From: Singulisphaera sp. GP187
GTDB taxonomy: Bacteria > Planctomycetota > Planctomycetia > Gemmatales > Gemmataceae
Assembly (NCBI GenBank): GCA_945905925.1
Contig: CAMDQN010000027.1
Coordinates: 1 to 55,645 of the forward strand
Direction of reading: 5' to 3'
Length of the DNA: 55,645 bases
A model generated the notes under the pieces. That model was not told the DNA's origin, did not search any database, and saw nothing but the letters and a program-made list of their open reading frames with translations. A program made the translations under genes and the position numbers. Below, in pieces: positions 17,668-26,958 of this stretch. Within the stretch, counting starts at the first letter, position 1. The number at the start of each line of letters is the position of its first letter.

Positions 17668-19098
17668 TTGATCAAGATCCCCGTGCTCCGTTGGGGCGAA
17701 CCGTACCAGAGCCTGGAGAACGACAAAGTCGTTCACTTTATTACCGGCGAGGTACTCGCCGAGGTCGGGCGCGCCAACGCCGCGATGGTCGAGCGCGACA
17801 TGCGATTCGCCCAGCGCGCACGCGATGTGCTGCGAGCAATCCCGATTGCTGATCTGATGCAAATGATGAAGAAGGCCGGCGAGTTGTACGCGAAGGCCGA
17901 ATTGCCACTCGGCGACGGCACGCAAACTCCCGACCAGTTCGCACGCATGCAGTCGGCGACCACCGGGCTGCCGGAACACATGTGCAAGTTCAACATGGAG
18001 AAGAACAACTTCGTGCTGAACAACATGGACAAGATTCTCGACTCGCTCACTCGCGGGTTGGATCTCAACATCCTGTCTAGCGGGTACGGTGTCGAAGCTC
18101 GTGGGGTGCCGGTTAGTTACCAGTGCCAGTCGCCGGTGCTCGGCATGGTGCTGCCGTCGAACTCGCCCGGTGTTCACACGCTCTGGCTGCCAATCATCCC
18201 GATGCAGGTGGGCCTCGTATTGAAGCCCGGACCGCAGGAACCGTGGACGCCGTACCGAATGTTCAACGCGTTTGTGGCGGCCGGCGTGCCGAAGCAGGCG
18301 ATGTGCATCTACCCCGGTCTCGGCGACATCGGCGCGGCTGTACTCAAGGAGTGCCCGCGAAGCCTGATCTTCGGCGGCACCGCCGTCGTCGAACAGTACA
18401 AGGGTAACCCGAAAGTGCAGGCTCACGGCCCCGGGTTCAGCAAGATCCTCCTCGGCGACGACAAGGTCGATCAGTGGGAGAAGTACGTCGATATCATGGC
18501 CGACAGCATTTACGTCAACAGCGGGCGCGGCTGCATCAACTGTTCGGGCGTCTGGGCGTCGCGCCACACGGAGAAGATCGCGGAGGCGATCGCGGCGAAG
18601 ATCGGGCCGATTCAACCGCTGCCTCCCGAAGACCCGACCGCGGCTCTCGCGCCGTTCACCGTGCCCGGCCAGGCCGACGGCGTGAACAAGGACATCGAGG
18701 CCGCGTTGAAGGAAGCCGGCGTCACGGACATGACCGCGAAGTACGGCAACCGAATCGACAAGCGCGAGCGGTGCGACTACATGCGACCGACGATCATGCA
18801 CAGCGACAGCCCGGACACCGCGATGGCGAAGAAGGAGTACATGTTCCCATTCGCGACCGTGGTGAAGTGCCCGCAGGAGAAGATGCTGGAGAAGATCGGG
18901 CCGACGCTGGTGTGTTCAGCGATCACCGAGGACAAGAAGTTCCAGCGGGCGCTGATCGACGCGACCCACATCGACCGGCTGAATCTCGGGGCGATGCCGA
19001 CCATCAAACTGAACTGGCTGCAACCGCACGAGGGAAGCATCGTGGACTTCCTGTTCCGCGCACGGGCATTCCAGTTCGAGGGACCGGTGAACGGTTGA
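17668..19098 (+). CDS. Aldehyde dehydrogenase/acyl-reductase-like enzyme
   Basis: These 476 residues of the aldehyde dehydrogenase fold resemble LuxC-type reductases. The cofactor region includes SPVLGMVLPSNSPGVHTLW and KPGPQEPWTPYR. The catalytic cysteine is most likely Cys289 or Cys292 in SGRGCINCSG. The C-terminus has RLNLGAMPTIKLNW and QPHEG. The start is TTG with AGGAGA eight bases before it, and no better start exists. Its place between an adenylating enzyme and an iron alcohol dehydrogenase favours reduction of an activated acid to an aldehyde. Oxidation of an aldehyde is also possible. A broken paralogue follows at once. Confidence 0.75.
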   Translation: MIKIPVLRWGEPYQSLENDKVVHFITGEVLAEVGRANAAMVERDMRFAQRARDVLRAIPIADLMQMMKKAGELYAKAELPLGDGTQTPDQFARMQSATTGLPEHMCKFNMEKNNFVLNNMDKILDSLTRGLDLNILSSGYGVEARGVPVSYQCQSPVLGMVLPSNSPGVHTLWLPIIPMQVGLVLKPGPQEPWTPYRMFNAFVAAGVPKQAMCIYPGLGDIGAAVLKECPRSLIFGGTAVVEQYKGNPKVQAHGPGFSKILLGDDKVDQWEKYVDIMADSIYVNSGRGCINCSGVWASRHTEKIAEAIAAKIGPIQPLPPEDPTAALAPFTVPGQADGVNKDIEAALKEAGVTDMTAKYGNRIDKRERCDYMRPTIMHSDSPDTAMAKKEYMFPFATVVKCPQEKMLEKIGPTLVCSAITEDKKFQRALIDATHIDRLNLGAMPTIKLNWLQPHEGSIVDFLFRARAFQFEGPVNG

Positions 19099-19114
19099 CC
19101 AACACTTTCGTGTT

Positions 19115-19187
19115 GTGACCGTGTAAAGCCGCGACCCGACGGAGAGCGCGCAGGGCGTTCCTTCGGGTCGTGGCTTTACACGGTCAC
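19115..19187. repeat. 25-bp inverted repeat at the pseudogene edge
   Basis: Arms 19115-19139 and 19163-19187 (starting GTGACCGTGTAAAGCC) differ at one position, around a 23-base loop. The element lies 17 bases after the reductase stop, directly before the recognisable pseudogene sequence. It may mark the site where that gene was truncated, or serve as the terminator of the reductase gene. Confidence 0.85.
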
Positions 19188-19760
19188 GAACGCAACAACC
19201 TGCCTCATCCAGACCCTCGGCATGGACAAGAAGGCCGCGAATTCGTTCCTCAACTCCGCATGGCGTTCGGCGGCGACCGCAGTATGGCTCCTCATGCGAA
19301 GGATCACCGGGTGGAGATTCATGGAACCGAATATTCCACGATCATTGTTGGCGAGGATCAGGCGGACCACTGTGAACGGCACCGGGACACGCTTGTGGAA
19401 TCGATCGCGAGCACGCCACGGCTTGTAGGAGAAGGCTGCTGCGAATGGTCACTTCCAACGATCATCCTGTGCCACAGCCCGGAAACACCCGCTCGCGAAC
19501 GAGGAGTTCCAGTTCCCCTACGCCAGCGTGATAGAATACCCACAACACGATGTGTTGAAGCGATCGGTTACAGGCTCGCGGCAACAGCCCTGACCGATGA
19601 CCGGGCGTTCACAGCAGGATGTATGGCCTGCCCGACCATCGCGCGGCTGAACATCGGACCGTTACCCACGAACCGGTTGACCCGGAACCAGCCGCATGAA
19701 GGCAACCTCTTCATCCACCCCTCCAAGCAACGCGCCCTCCAGCACGCTCCCCGCCGAGCC
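19188..19760 (+). pseudogene. Frameshifted aldehyde dehydrogenase remnant
   Basis: Reading in two frames recovers the C-terminal part of an aldehyde dehydrogenase. One frame gives TEYSTIIVGEDQADHCERH and LPTIILCHSPE. The frame then shifts (near 19485) to LANEEFQFPYASVIEYPQHD. It shifts back (near 19555) to ARLNIGPLPTNRL and QPHEGNLF. These match, in order, PTIMHSDSP, KKEYMFPFATVVKCPQE, DRLNLGAMPTIKL and QPHEG of the intact gene upstream. At least two frameshifts and a missing N-terminal half make it non-functional. The first 40 bases or so are not clearly homologous. The start codon of the alcohol dehydrogenase lies inside the QPHEGN remnant in another frame. Confidence 0.75.
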
Positions 19761-20889
19761 GGGATTTGACTTCCAGCCGCTCGGGCGCGTAATGTTCGCG
19801 CCGGGTGCCTTGAACCAACTCGGTGAAGCGGTGAAATCCATCGGTGGCGAGCGTGTGTTGCTCGTCACCGACCCTGGCCTCGAACACGTCGGGCACCCGC
19901 AGCGCGCGCTGAAGATCATGCGCGAGGCGGGGCTGGAAGTATTCACGTTCGACGGCGTGAAGGAGAACCCGACCGAGCGTGAGGTGGTCGCGGGTGTGGT
20001 GTTCGCACGCACGCACCACGTCGATTGCATCGTCGCGGTCGGCGGCGGCAGTTCAATGGACTGCGCGAAAGGCATCAACTTCATCCTGACGAACGGCGGC
20101 CGGATGGCCGACTACAAGGGTAACGGCAAGGCGACGAAGCCGATGCTGCCGTCGGTCGGCGTGCCGACCACCGCCGGCACCGGGAGCGAGGCACAGAGTT
20201 ACGCGCTCATCACAGACGAGCACACCCACCACAAGATGGCGTGCGGCGACAAGAAGGCCGCGTTCCGCGTCTCGATCCTCGACCCGGAACTGACGCTGTC
20301 ACAACCGAAGTCCGTGACCGCGGTTACCGGTATCGACGCCGTCGCGCACGCGATCGAATCGTTTGTTTGCACCAAGCGGAACGCGATCTCTTCAATGTGT
20401 GCGCGGTCCGCGTTCGGGCACCTGGAGCCGAACTTCGAGACGGTGTTGCGTTCGCCTCAAGACCTCCCGGCACGCACCGCGATGCAGCTCGGATCGCACC
20501 TCGCGGGCATGGCGATCGAGAACGCGATGCTCGGCGTGTGCCACAGTTGCGCGAACCCACTGACGGCGCATTACGGGATCACACACGGCGTCGCCATAGG
20601 CGTGATGTTGCCGCACGTGATCCGCTTCAACGCGCCAGTCGCGGGCCACCTGTACGCCGAACTGATTGGGGAGCGTGCGAACAGGCAACCAGCAGCGGAA
20701 GTGCTGGCGGCGCGTGTATCGCAACTGACCGCTGCGGCCGGGTTACCACAATCATTGAAAGAGTGTGGGGTCAGCGACACTATCCTTCAGTTGCTCGCTG
20801 AGGAAGCGAATCTGCAGTGGACTGCGCGATTTAATCCCCGCCCGGTCACCGAAGCCGACATTCACAAACTGTATCAGGCCGCTTGGTGA
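19696..20889 (+). CDS. Iron-containing alcohol dehydrogenase
   Basis: This 397-residue NAD(P)-dependent type III alcohol dehydrogenase has the cofactor-binding VGGGSSMDCAKG, VPTTAGTGSEAQSYALIT, and the metal-site region GIDAVAHAIESF and CHSCANPLTAHYGITHG with its conserved Asp and His residues. The ATG at 19696 is the only plausible start before the conserved FDFQPLGRV. It lacks a clear ribosome site and lies inside the dehydrogenase pseudogene, so the first 25 or so residues come from decayed sequence. Its likely role is to interconvert the aldehyde from the reductase upstream and an alcohol. Confidence 0.9.
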   Translation: MKATSSSTPPSNAPSSTLPAEPGFDFQPLGRVMFAPGALNQLGEAVKSIGGERVLLVTDPGLEHVGHPQRALKIMREAGLEVFTFDGVKENPTEREVVAGVVFARTHHVDCIVAVGGGSSMDCAKGINFILTNGGRMADYKGNGKATKPMLPSVGVPTTAGTGSEAQSYALITDEHTHHKMACGDKKAAFRVSILDPELTLSQPKSVTAVTGIDAVAHAIESFVCTKRNAISSMCARSAFGHLEPNFETVLRSPQDLPARTAMQLGSHLAGMAIENAMLGVCHSCANPLTAHYGITHGVAIGVMLPHVIRFNAPVAGHLYAELIGERANRQPAAEVLAARVSQLTAAAGLPQSLKECGVSDTILQLLAEEANLQWTARFNPRPVTEADIHKLYQAAW

Positions 20890-20891
20890 TG

Positions 20892-20911
20892 TTCCGCCGC
20901 TAGCGGCGGAA
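20892..20911. terminator. Perfect 20-bp palindrome after the alcohol dehydrogenase gene
   Basis: TTCCGCCGCT and AGCGGCGGAA are exact complements, beginning 3 bases after the stop codon. The strong GC stem suggests a terminator or 3'-end stabiliser, but no T-run follows. Confidence 0.6.
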
Positions 20912-20948
20912 TCGACCACTCCAGACATTCCCGACCAAGGTGCCCGCT

Positions 20949-22160
20949 ATGTTCCGCGTACTCGCGCTCGCCGTACTCGCCGCAGGCGGGTGGTTGGTCT
21001 GTTTGGGTTGTGGTGCAAGCATCCCGACTGCATCGCCAGGTACAGGCGAAACGCCTGCGCCACAAACTGAGACGCGACCCGCGGACGCTCTCGTCCGCGC
21101 AGTCGGCGGAGCCGACTGGCCAGTCGCGCGTGGCGACGCGTTCATGACCGGGTCCGGCACCGCGAAGCTCCCGGACCAACTCGAAGTACGCTGGGAGTTC
21201 AAGACCGGCGACGCTAAGACCTCCGGTGGCATCGAAGGCGCACCGGCCATCGTCGGGGACACCGTCTACGTCGCGTCACTCGACAAACACCTCTACGCGC
21301 TCGAACTCGCCACCGGCAAGCGGAAGTGGAAAGTCAAACTCGGGGCGATGAAGGCGTCCCCGAGCGTGAAGGGGGATCGCGTATTCATTGGGAACTTGGA
21401 CGGGAAGTTCTTCTGCCTCAAGACGGCCGACGGGTCAAAGGTGTGGGAGTTCGAGACCGAAGGCGAGATCATGGCCGGGTGCAACTTCCACGGCTCTAAC
21501 ATCCTCATCGGTTCGCACGACTCGACGCTCTACTGCCTCAGCGCGGACGGCAAGAAGGTGTGGGACGTGAAGACCGACGGCCCGGTGAACGGTTCGCCCG
21601 CAGTCATCGGCGATGTCACATTCGTCGCGGGTTGCGACAGCATCTTTCACATTCTCGACGCGAAGACCGGCAAGGAACTCGGGTCGGTCGATCTCGGTGG
21701 TCAGGCGGCAGCAACCGCAGCCGTTGTCGGTGACCGCGCGTATGTGGGCACGATGGCGAACACCGTGGTCGCGGTCGATTTAAAAAAGAAGGAGAAAGCC
21801 TGGGAGTTCACGCCGGCGGTTCGGCAACAGCCGTTCTACGCGTCGGCTGCGGCCGGCGAACTCATCGTAACGGGCAGCCGCGACAAGAAGGTGTACGGCC
21901 TCGATCCGAAGACCGGAAAGCAGGTGTGGAGTTTCGAGACCGAGGGACAGGTCGATGCGTCCCCGGTAATCGTCGGGGGTCGGGTGTACGTCGGATGCCT
22001 GAGTGACGGCGGCGAGTTCTACGTGCTCGAGTTGAAGACCGGCAAGAAGATTCAGGCGCTGGAGCTGGATTCGGCAGTGAGCGGTTCGGCGGCAGTCGCC
22101 CCAGACTGCATCATCGTGGGCACTGACAAAGGCACAGTATACTGCTTGGGAAAGAAGTAA
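20949..22160 (+). CDS. PQQ-type beta-propeller lipoprotein, BamB-like
   Basis: This 403-residue protein starts at the ATG at 20949, with AAGG eight bases upstream; a GTG three codons earlier is less likely. The signal peptide ends in a lipobox (WLVCLGC, about residue 21). Seven or so short blades follow, with the regular pattern GAPAIVGDTVYVASLDKHLY, ATGKRKWKVKL, DGSKVWEFETEG and TGKQVWSFETEGQ. Size and layout are close to BamB, the propeller of the outer-membrane assembly machine. Planctomycetes have many such paralogues, so that role is not assured. Confidence 0.75.
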   Translation: MFRVLALAVLAAGGWLVCLGCGASIPTASPGTGETPAPQTETRPADALVRAVGGADWPVARGDAFMTGSGTAKLPDQLEVRWEFKTGDAKTSGGIEGAPAIVGDTVYVASLDKHLYALELATGKRKWKVKLGAMKASPSVKGDRVFIGNLDGKFFCLKTADGSKVWEFETEGEIMAGCNFHGSNILIGSHDSTLYCLSADGKKVWDVKTDGPVNGSPAVIGDVTFVAGCDSIFHILDAKTGKELGSVDLGGQAAATAAVVGDRAYVGTMANTVVAVDLKKKEKAWEFTPAVRQQPFYASAAAGELIVTGSRDKKVYGLDPKTGKQVWSFETEGQVDASPVIVGGRVYVGCLSDGGEFYVLELKTGKKIQALELDSAVSGSAAVAPDCIIVGTDKGTVYCLGKK

Positions 22161-22193
22161 GCCGCCCGTTTTCGCCCCACGAGTGATTTCATC

Positions 22194-23567
22194 ATGACCG
22201 TCAGCGCTGCCGAACAAGAGAAGACCGGGCTGGGCAATTACTTCATCGCGAACTACCCGCAGTTCTCGTTCTGGAACAACTCGTACCTGCCGGACGCGGA
22301 GCAGGCGCTCAACTCGCCGCCGCGGCAGGGCGTGCCGCTTGGGTTGTACCTGCACATCCCGTTCTGCCGGAAGCGGTGCAAGTTCTGCTACTTTCGCGTC
22401 TACACCGACAAGAACGCGAACGACATCTCAGTCTACCTCGACGCGATCACCAAGGAGGTCGAACTCCTTAGCAAGACCGCGTGCGTCGGGGGGCGCGAAC
22501 TCGATTACGTATATTTCGGGGGCGGGACGCCTTCTTACCTCAGCGCGACTCAACTCGACGCGCTGATGACGCGATTGCGCGAGATCATGCCGTGGGACGC
22601 GGCACGAGAAGTGACCTTCGAGTGCGAACCCGGCACACTCCAGAAACACAAACTGGAGATGCTCCGCAAACACGGCGTCACGCGACTCAGCCTCGGCGTC
22701 GAGAACTTCAAACCGGAAATTCTTCAGTACAACGGACGCGCGCACCTCGAAGACGAGATCTACCGCGCGTTCGGCTGGGCGCGCGAACTCGGGTTCCCGC
22801 AAATCAACATCGACCTCATCGCGGGGATGGTCGGCGAGGATTGGGACAACTGGAAAGAGTGCGTCGCGAAGTCGATCAAGATGGACCCGGACTGCGTGAC
22901 GATCTACCAGATGGAACTGCCGTACAACACGGAGTTCTCGAAATCCCTCCGCCAGAAGGCCGGCGAAGGCGCAGGGGGCGCGTCACTAGATGTCGTCCAG
23001 CCTGCGGTTATCGGGGCGACTGCGATGGAGGTCGCGGACTGGCCGACCAAGCGAGCGTGGACGAAGTACGCGTTCGACGAGTTGGTAAAAGCTGGATACG
23101 ACATCTCCAGCGCAACGACCGTGGTAAAGAGCAAGGCGAAGACGCGATTTGTCTACCGCGAGGCGCTCTGGCGCGGTGCAGACATGTTCGGGACCGGGGT
23201 TGCGTCGTTCGGGCACGTCAACGGGGTTCACGTTCAGAACGTCGATACGTGGGAAGCCTACATCGCGAAGCTCGACGCGAACGAGCTTCCGCTGGGCCGC
23301 GCGTTCCCGACCACACCGCGTGAGCGTCTGATCCGCGAAGTCGTCTTACTGCTGAAGACCGGGCACCTCGACGTGCAGTACTTCCGCGACAAGTACGGTG
23401 TGGACATTCGCGACGCATTCCGCCCCGCGTTCGAGAAACTTGAGCGCGAAGGGTGGCTCACGGTGCGCGGCGAGAGCGTCGATTGCACGCCCGACGGTCT
23501 CATTCAGATCGACCGGCACCTCCCCGCGTTCTTCGACCCGCAATACGTTAGCTCGCGGTACACCTGA
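22194..23567 (+). CDS. HemN/HemW-like radical SAM protein
   Basis: This 457-residue radical SAM enzyme binds its iron-sulfur cluster through Cys58, Cys62 and Cys65 (HIPFCRKRCKFCYF), then YVYFGGGTPSYLS and TRLSLGVENF, as in oxygen-independent coproporphyrinogen oxidase relatives. A HemN C-terminal region is present, with a winged-helix-like end (LEREGWLTVRG). The presence of a Phe-Cys-Tyr-Phe stretch rather than the HemN pattern FCGC makes a true coproporphyrinogen oxidase less certain. Heme handling (HemW) or another radical SAM reaction is possible. A GcvH-like gene follows 89 bases later. Confidence 0.8.
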   Translation: MTVSAAEQEKTGLGNYFIANYPQFSFWNNSYLPDAEQALNSPPRQGVPLGLYLHIPFCRKRCKFCYFRVYTDKNANDISVYLDAITKEVELLSKTACVGGRELDYVYFGGGTPSYLSATQLDALMTRLREIMPWDAAREVTFECEPGTLQKHKLEMLRKHGVTRLSLGVENFKPEILQYNGRAHLEDEIYRAFGWARELGFPQINIDLIAGMVGEDWDNWKECVAKSIKMDPDCVTIYQMELPYNTEFSKSLRQKAGEGAGGASLDVVQPAVIGATAMEVADWPTKRAWTKYAFDELVKAGYDISSATTVVKSKAKTRFVYREALWRGADMFGTGVASFGHVNGVHVQNVDTWEAYIAKLDANELPLGRAFPTTPRERLIREVVLLLKTGHLDVQYFRDKYGVDIRDAFRPAFEKLEREGWLTVRGESVDCTPDGLIQIDRHLPAFFDPQYVSSRYT

Positions 23568-23656
23568 GAAGAAAGTGCGGGTGTTAGGCGCGGCGTCAGT
23601 TCGCCCGCGACCCAATCTCGCCTCTTCGCCATTCACACCCATACCCACACTGCCGA

Positions 23657-24121
23657 ATGTCCGAACCGCTCACGTTCATGATGGGCAAGCACCCAGCCCC
23701 GGTTCCCGGCGACTTGCTCTATTGCAAGAACCACATGTGGTGCCGACCCGGAGAGAACGGGGTTCACGTCTTAGGCTTCACCGCATACGCGGTCCGCCTC
23801 ATGCAAGACGTGTACTTCTTGGAGTGGCGCGTTGAACCGGGACTTGTCACCGCCAAACAGGAAATCGGCTTCATCGAAACGCAGAAGGCCACATCCGGGT
23901 TGTACGCGCCGATCGCGGGTCGCATCCTCAAATTCAACACCGCTCTCTTGGATGACCCTGGAACGATCAACCTCGACAGCTACGGTCACGGCTGGCTCTT
24001 TGAGTTCGTCGGCGACCTTGTTGGAACGCTGGACTCAGCCGCGTACTTCGCGCACCTCGAAGCCGGTTGGGATGCCACGCAGCGCGTCCTCAAGGGCCAA
24101 ATCAACGCGAGCGGCGACTGA
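23657..24121 (+). CDS. GcvH-like lipoyl-carrier protein
   Basis: This 154-residue protein matches glycine-cleavage H protein along most of its length: YCKNHMWCR, GVHVLGFTAYAVRLMQDVYFLEW, then FIETQKATSGLYAPIAGRILKFN and a GHGWLFEF end. Lys77 in ETQKA is in the position of the lipoylated lysine (ESVKA in classical GcvH). The changed flanking residues, and the lack of gcvT or gcvP nearby, suggest a GcvH-like carrier with another role, possibly tied to the radical SAM gene upstream. Whether it is lipoylated is not known. Confidence 0.8.
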   Translation: MSEPLTFMMGKHPAPVPGDLLYCKNHMWCRPGENGVHVLGFTAYAVRLMQDVYFLEWRVEPGLVTAKQEIGFIETQKATSGLYAPIAGRILKFNTALLDDPGTINLDSYGHGWLFEFVGDLVGTLDSAAYFAHLEAGWDATQRVLKGQINASGD

Positions 24122-24126
24122 CCTAG

Positions 24127-24155
24127 TTGTGACACCCCCGAAGAGATGGTACGCT
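24127..24155 (+). promoter_or_regulatory. Sigma-70-like promoter for the NYN operon
   Basis: TTGTGA (24127-24132) and TACGCT (24150-24155) have a 17-base spacing, and TGG before the second box gives an extended -10. It lies 35 bases before the ATG at 24190. A small CGGAC/GTCCG hairpin lies between. Confidence 0.5.
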
Positions 24156-24189
24156 TTCATACGGACTATTTGTCCGGACGAGGCGCCCG

Positions 24190-26958
24190 ATGAAGCCATC
24201 AGCCGTACTACTCGTCGATCTCGAAAACTTCGTCCTCAGTCGCTTCGACCACTTCAACGACGAGAACATTCGGAGCGAGGATCGGCCGTCGTTCACCGAG
24301 GACTTGAAGAACCTCGTGCGGTACGCGACCCGCATGGCTGGGTTGCCGCTCGCAGTCCGGCGCGCGTACGCGGACTTCGAGTCGCTCCGCGTGGACGCTC
24401 AAGACCTGATGCGGCAAGGCGTCGAGCCGGTGCAAGTGTTCCGGCTCTCGGGCAAGTCCGCGAACAAGAACGCCGCCGACATGAAGCTCGCGATGGACGC
24501 GGTGTCGCTGCTCGACTCAGGTGGGAACTTTGAGCACTTCGTCCTCGTCTCCGGCGACGCGGACTTTATCCCGGTGATCCTCGAACTGAAGCGCCGCGGG
24601 CACACCGTCTCGGTGATCGCGGTAACCGGCGCGACGAACGAGTTGATTCAGCAGTTCGTCGATAACTTCGAGCTGTTTGAAGACCTCGTGAGCGCCGAGG
24701 GCGCGAAGCCTCGCGGGCGGGTCGTAACGCCCGACGAGCTGCTCTACGTCGCTACGGCGCTTCGCAAGTTATTGAACCGGTCGCGGCCGGTGCGATTCAA
24801 CATGGTTCAGCCACTGCTCTCGAAGGAACTTGGGTATACGTTCGACTCCGGTATCTTTGGGTGTAACAGCGCCGGGGAGTTCCTCCGCAAGCACTGCGCC
24901 GCGCTCGGGATCGTGGTCCGCGGCACCCACAACGAGCAGGAGATCGACTTACCGGGCGTGCCGGCACCGAGTGCCAACGGCACCAACGGAACGAAACCGG
25001 TCGCGCGGTCCGGCCCGCGAACAACTCCGGCCGAACGCGCGACGCCAGCGCCATCACACGAACCGCACTCATCCGCACACTACAAGCACCTGCTCGCGAG
25101 CGGCCGAGCCGACGCGAACGAAGCTCGTGTCCTTCCCGTTCCGTGGGCTTCTCTCGTGTGGGTATGCGACGCGGTCATTCCCGCGCTCACGCCCCCGACC
25201 GGGCGCCCGGCGACCTCGATGGAGCTCATGTCCTGGCTCCAGACCGACGCGAAGACCACCGGTGTGCCAGACCTCGCAGCGCACGTCACGCTCATCCACG
25301 CGACCGTGCGGTGTTCGCTGCCGGTCCCGCCGGTCCCCGGCGGTGCCTACTCGCTGCCGGCGGACGCAACCGGCGAACAGATTCGCAACGGCGTGCTGCG
25401 TTACACCGTTTATGTCCTCGGCTGTCGGCTCTCCGAGAACGGGGTGAAAGGTCCGATCCGGCCCGAGTCGGTCGCGGCGATGTTCGACCCCGGACCGCAT
25501 ACCGAACAGGCCACCGCGGAAGCGCGCGCCGCACTCGCGGCGGCAGTCGCCGAGCCGGCACTGGTTGCACCCGCACCGCCTCCGGTCACACCAGCCAAGC
25601 CGGTGGCGCGCGCGGACGAGAACCACATTCACACGCCGGACGGATATCGCAGGCTGCTCCAGAAGGGCGGGCCGAAAAACAGCGGCGACTCGGAACACAT
25701 GCGCGTCCACACGACCCCGTGGCCCTCGGTCGTGCGGGTCTGCGCCGACGCGTTCGACGCACTTTCCCCGGCCGGAACCACGATGCAGCGCGGGCAGTTT
25801 CTGGAACGGCTCTACGCGGCCGAACAGGAGATGTGCGCCGACAACTACCGGTCGCACGTGCGCCGGGCGTTCACACTTCTCGGCGTCTCGCACGCGATCC
25901 TCGAAGACGGGGACCGAGTCACGCTCCACCCCGAAGTCGCCGAACCCGGCGACATCCGCTGGGCCGTGTTGGGAACCATGCTCAAACTGGTCGCCATCCG
26001 ACTGGAAGAAAAGGGCGTCGCGAATCGGGTCCAACCGGACGTGTTCGTCGCGGCGATCGAGGCGGGACCGTTCACCGACGAGATGCTTCCCGAGATTACG
26101 CGCGCCATTGAAGACATGTACCTGACGGCCGACGGGAGCGAGCCTGAACCGGTGACCGTGGACCTCGCACCAGAACCTGAGGCGCAACCCGCAACCGGAG
26201 CGGACGACACCCCCGAACCGGTTCCCGTGGACGACGCGGAAGCGAACGCGAACGCGGTAGCCACGGTCGAACCCGCTAACGAAGCAGCGGTTCCGCAGGC
26301 CGAACCAATGGACTGGGATCAGTTCGCGTTCGATGGGTCGTTGCCGGAATATTCGACCACAGCGAGCGCCGTCGCGGAGCCGTACCCCGCGCACGACCCG
26401 ACGGCCGCTGGCGCGTTGGGCATCGATGTCGCGGTCCTTACGGACGCGGCGGTCGCGACTGTCGTCGAGCCGGCAGTGCAGGTGATTGCTGTTTCCGAAC
26501 CTGCGTCCACGACCGAGACGGTACCGCCCCCAGAGGCAGTTTCAGAACTGGTCGTTTTCGCGCCTCCGCTAGTAATCGAAGCCGCACCGGGACCGCAACA
26601 GCCGGCGCCGCCGGTCGACAAGATTCCGCTAGAAAGTCCCGACGTGGACTGGCTCGACGACGATTCCATCCTCTCGGTTTCGGGGGTTCCGGTCGATCGC
26701 GTCGCAGAGCGACTGACCGGTTCCTCGACCCGCCTCGCGCCACTGACGACGACCGCACCCTACGCGGACGACGACTCGGTGTTCTCGGATTCCGAGTTTT
26801 CCGCTGACCGGATCACAGAGCGACTCACCGGCTCTTCGGCCCAGCTCGCGCCACTGATGCCGTTGCCCGCTGAAACCCGCATGCCTGTCACTAAGATATC
26901 GCTCCCGCAGCTACACGCACCGCACGTTCCGCCGCCGTCGCCACCGGAGTCAGCATGA
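24190..26958 (+). CDS. NYN-domain / OST-HTH (LOTUS) protein
   Basis: This 922-residue protein probably acts on RNA. Residues 1-165 form a NYN (LabA/DUF88, PIN-like) nuclease domain with the expected acidic residues Asp10 (LLVDLENF), Asp97 and the SGDADF pair Asp123/Asp125. About 180-245 match an OST-HTH/LOTUS RNA-binding module (LRKLLNRSRPVRFNMVQPLL). Two similar segments of about 140 residues follow, each with a W[AP]S[LV]V.VC core (about 300-420 and 475-640). The last 280 residues are acidic and Pro/Ala-rich. They end with two copies of DDDS(I/V)-x-DR(V/I)xERLTGSS-x-LAPL. It overlaps the ferredoxin gene by ATGA. Confidence 0.75.
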   Translation: MKPSAVLLVDLENFVLSRFDHFNDENIRSEDRPSFTEDLKNLVRYATRMAGLPLAVRRAYADFESLRVDAQDLMRQGVEPVQVFRLSGKSANKNAADMKLAMDAVSLLDSGGNFEHFVLVSGDADFIPVILELKRRGHTVSVIAVTGATNELIQQFVDNFELFEDLVSAEGAKPRGRVVTPDELLYVATALRKLLNRSRPVRFNMVQPLLSKELGYTFDSGIFGCNSAGEFLRKHCAALGIVVRGTHNEQEIDLPGVPAPSANGTNGTKPVARSGPRTTPAERATPAPSHEPHSSAHYKHLLASGRADANEARVLPVPWASLVWVCDAVIPALTPPTGRPATSMELMSWLQTDAKTTGVPDLAAHVTLIHATVRCSLPVPPVPGGAYSLPADATGEQIRNGVLRYTVYVLGCRLSENGVKGPIRPESVAAMFDPGPHTEQATAEARAALAAAVAEPALVAPAPPPVTPAKPVARADENHIHTPDGYRRLLQKGGPKNSGDSEHMRVHTTPWPSVVRVCADAFDALSPAGTTMQRGQFLERLYAAEQEMCADNYRSHVRRAFTLLGVSHAILEDGDRVTLHPEVAEPGDIRWAVLGTMLKLVAIRLEEKGVANRVQPDVFVAAIEAGPFTDEMLPEITRAIEDMYLTADGSEPEPVTVDLAPEPEAQPATGADDTPEPVPVDDAEANANAVATVEPANEAAVPQAEPMDWDQFAFDGSLPEYSTTASAVAEPYPAHDPTAAGALGIDVAVLTDAAVATVVEPAVQVIAVSEPASTTETVPPPEAVSELVVFAPPLVIEAAPGPQQPAPPVDKIPLESPDVDWLDDDSILSVSGVPVDRVAERLTGSSTRLAPLTTTAPYADDDSVFSDSEFSADRITERLTGSSAQLAPLMPLPAETRMPVTKISLPQLHAPHVPPPSPPESA

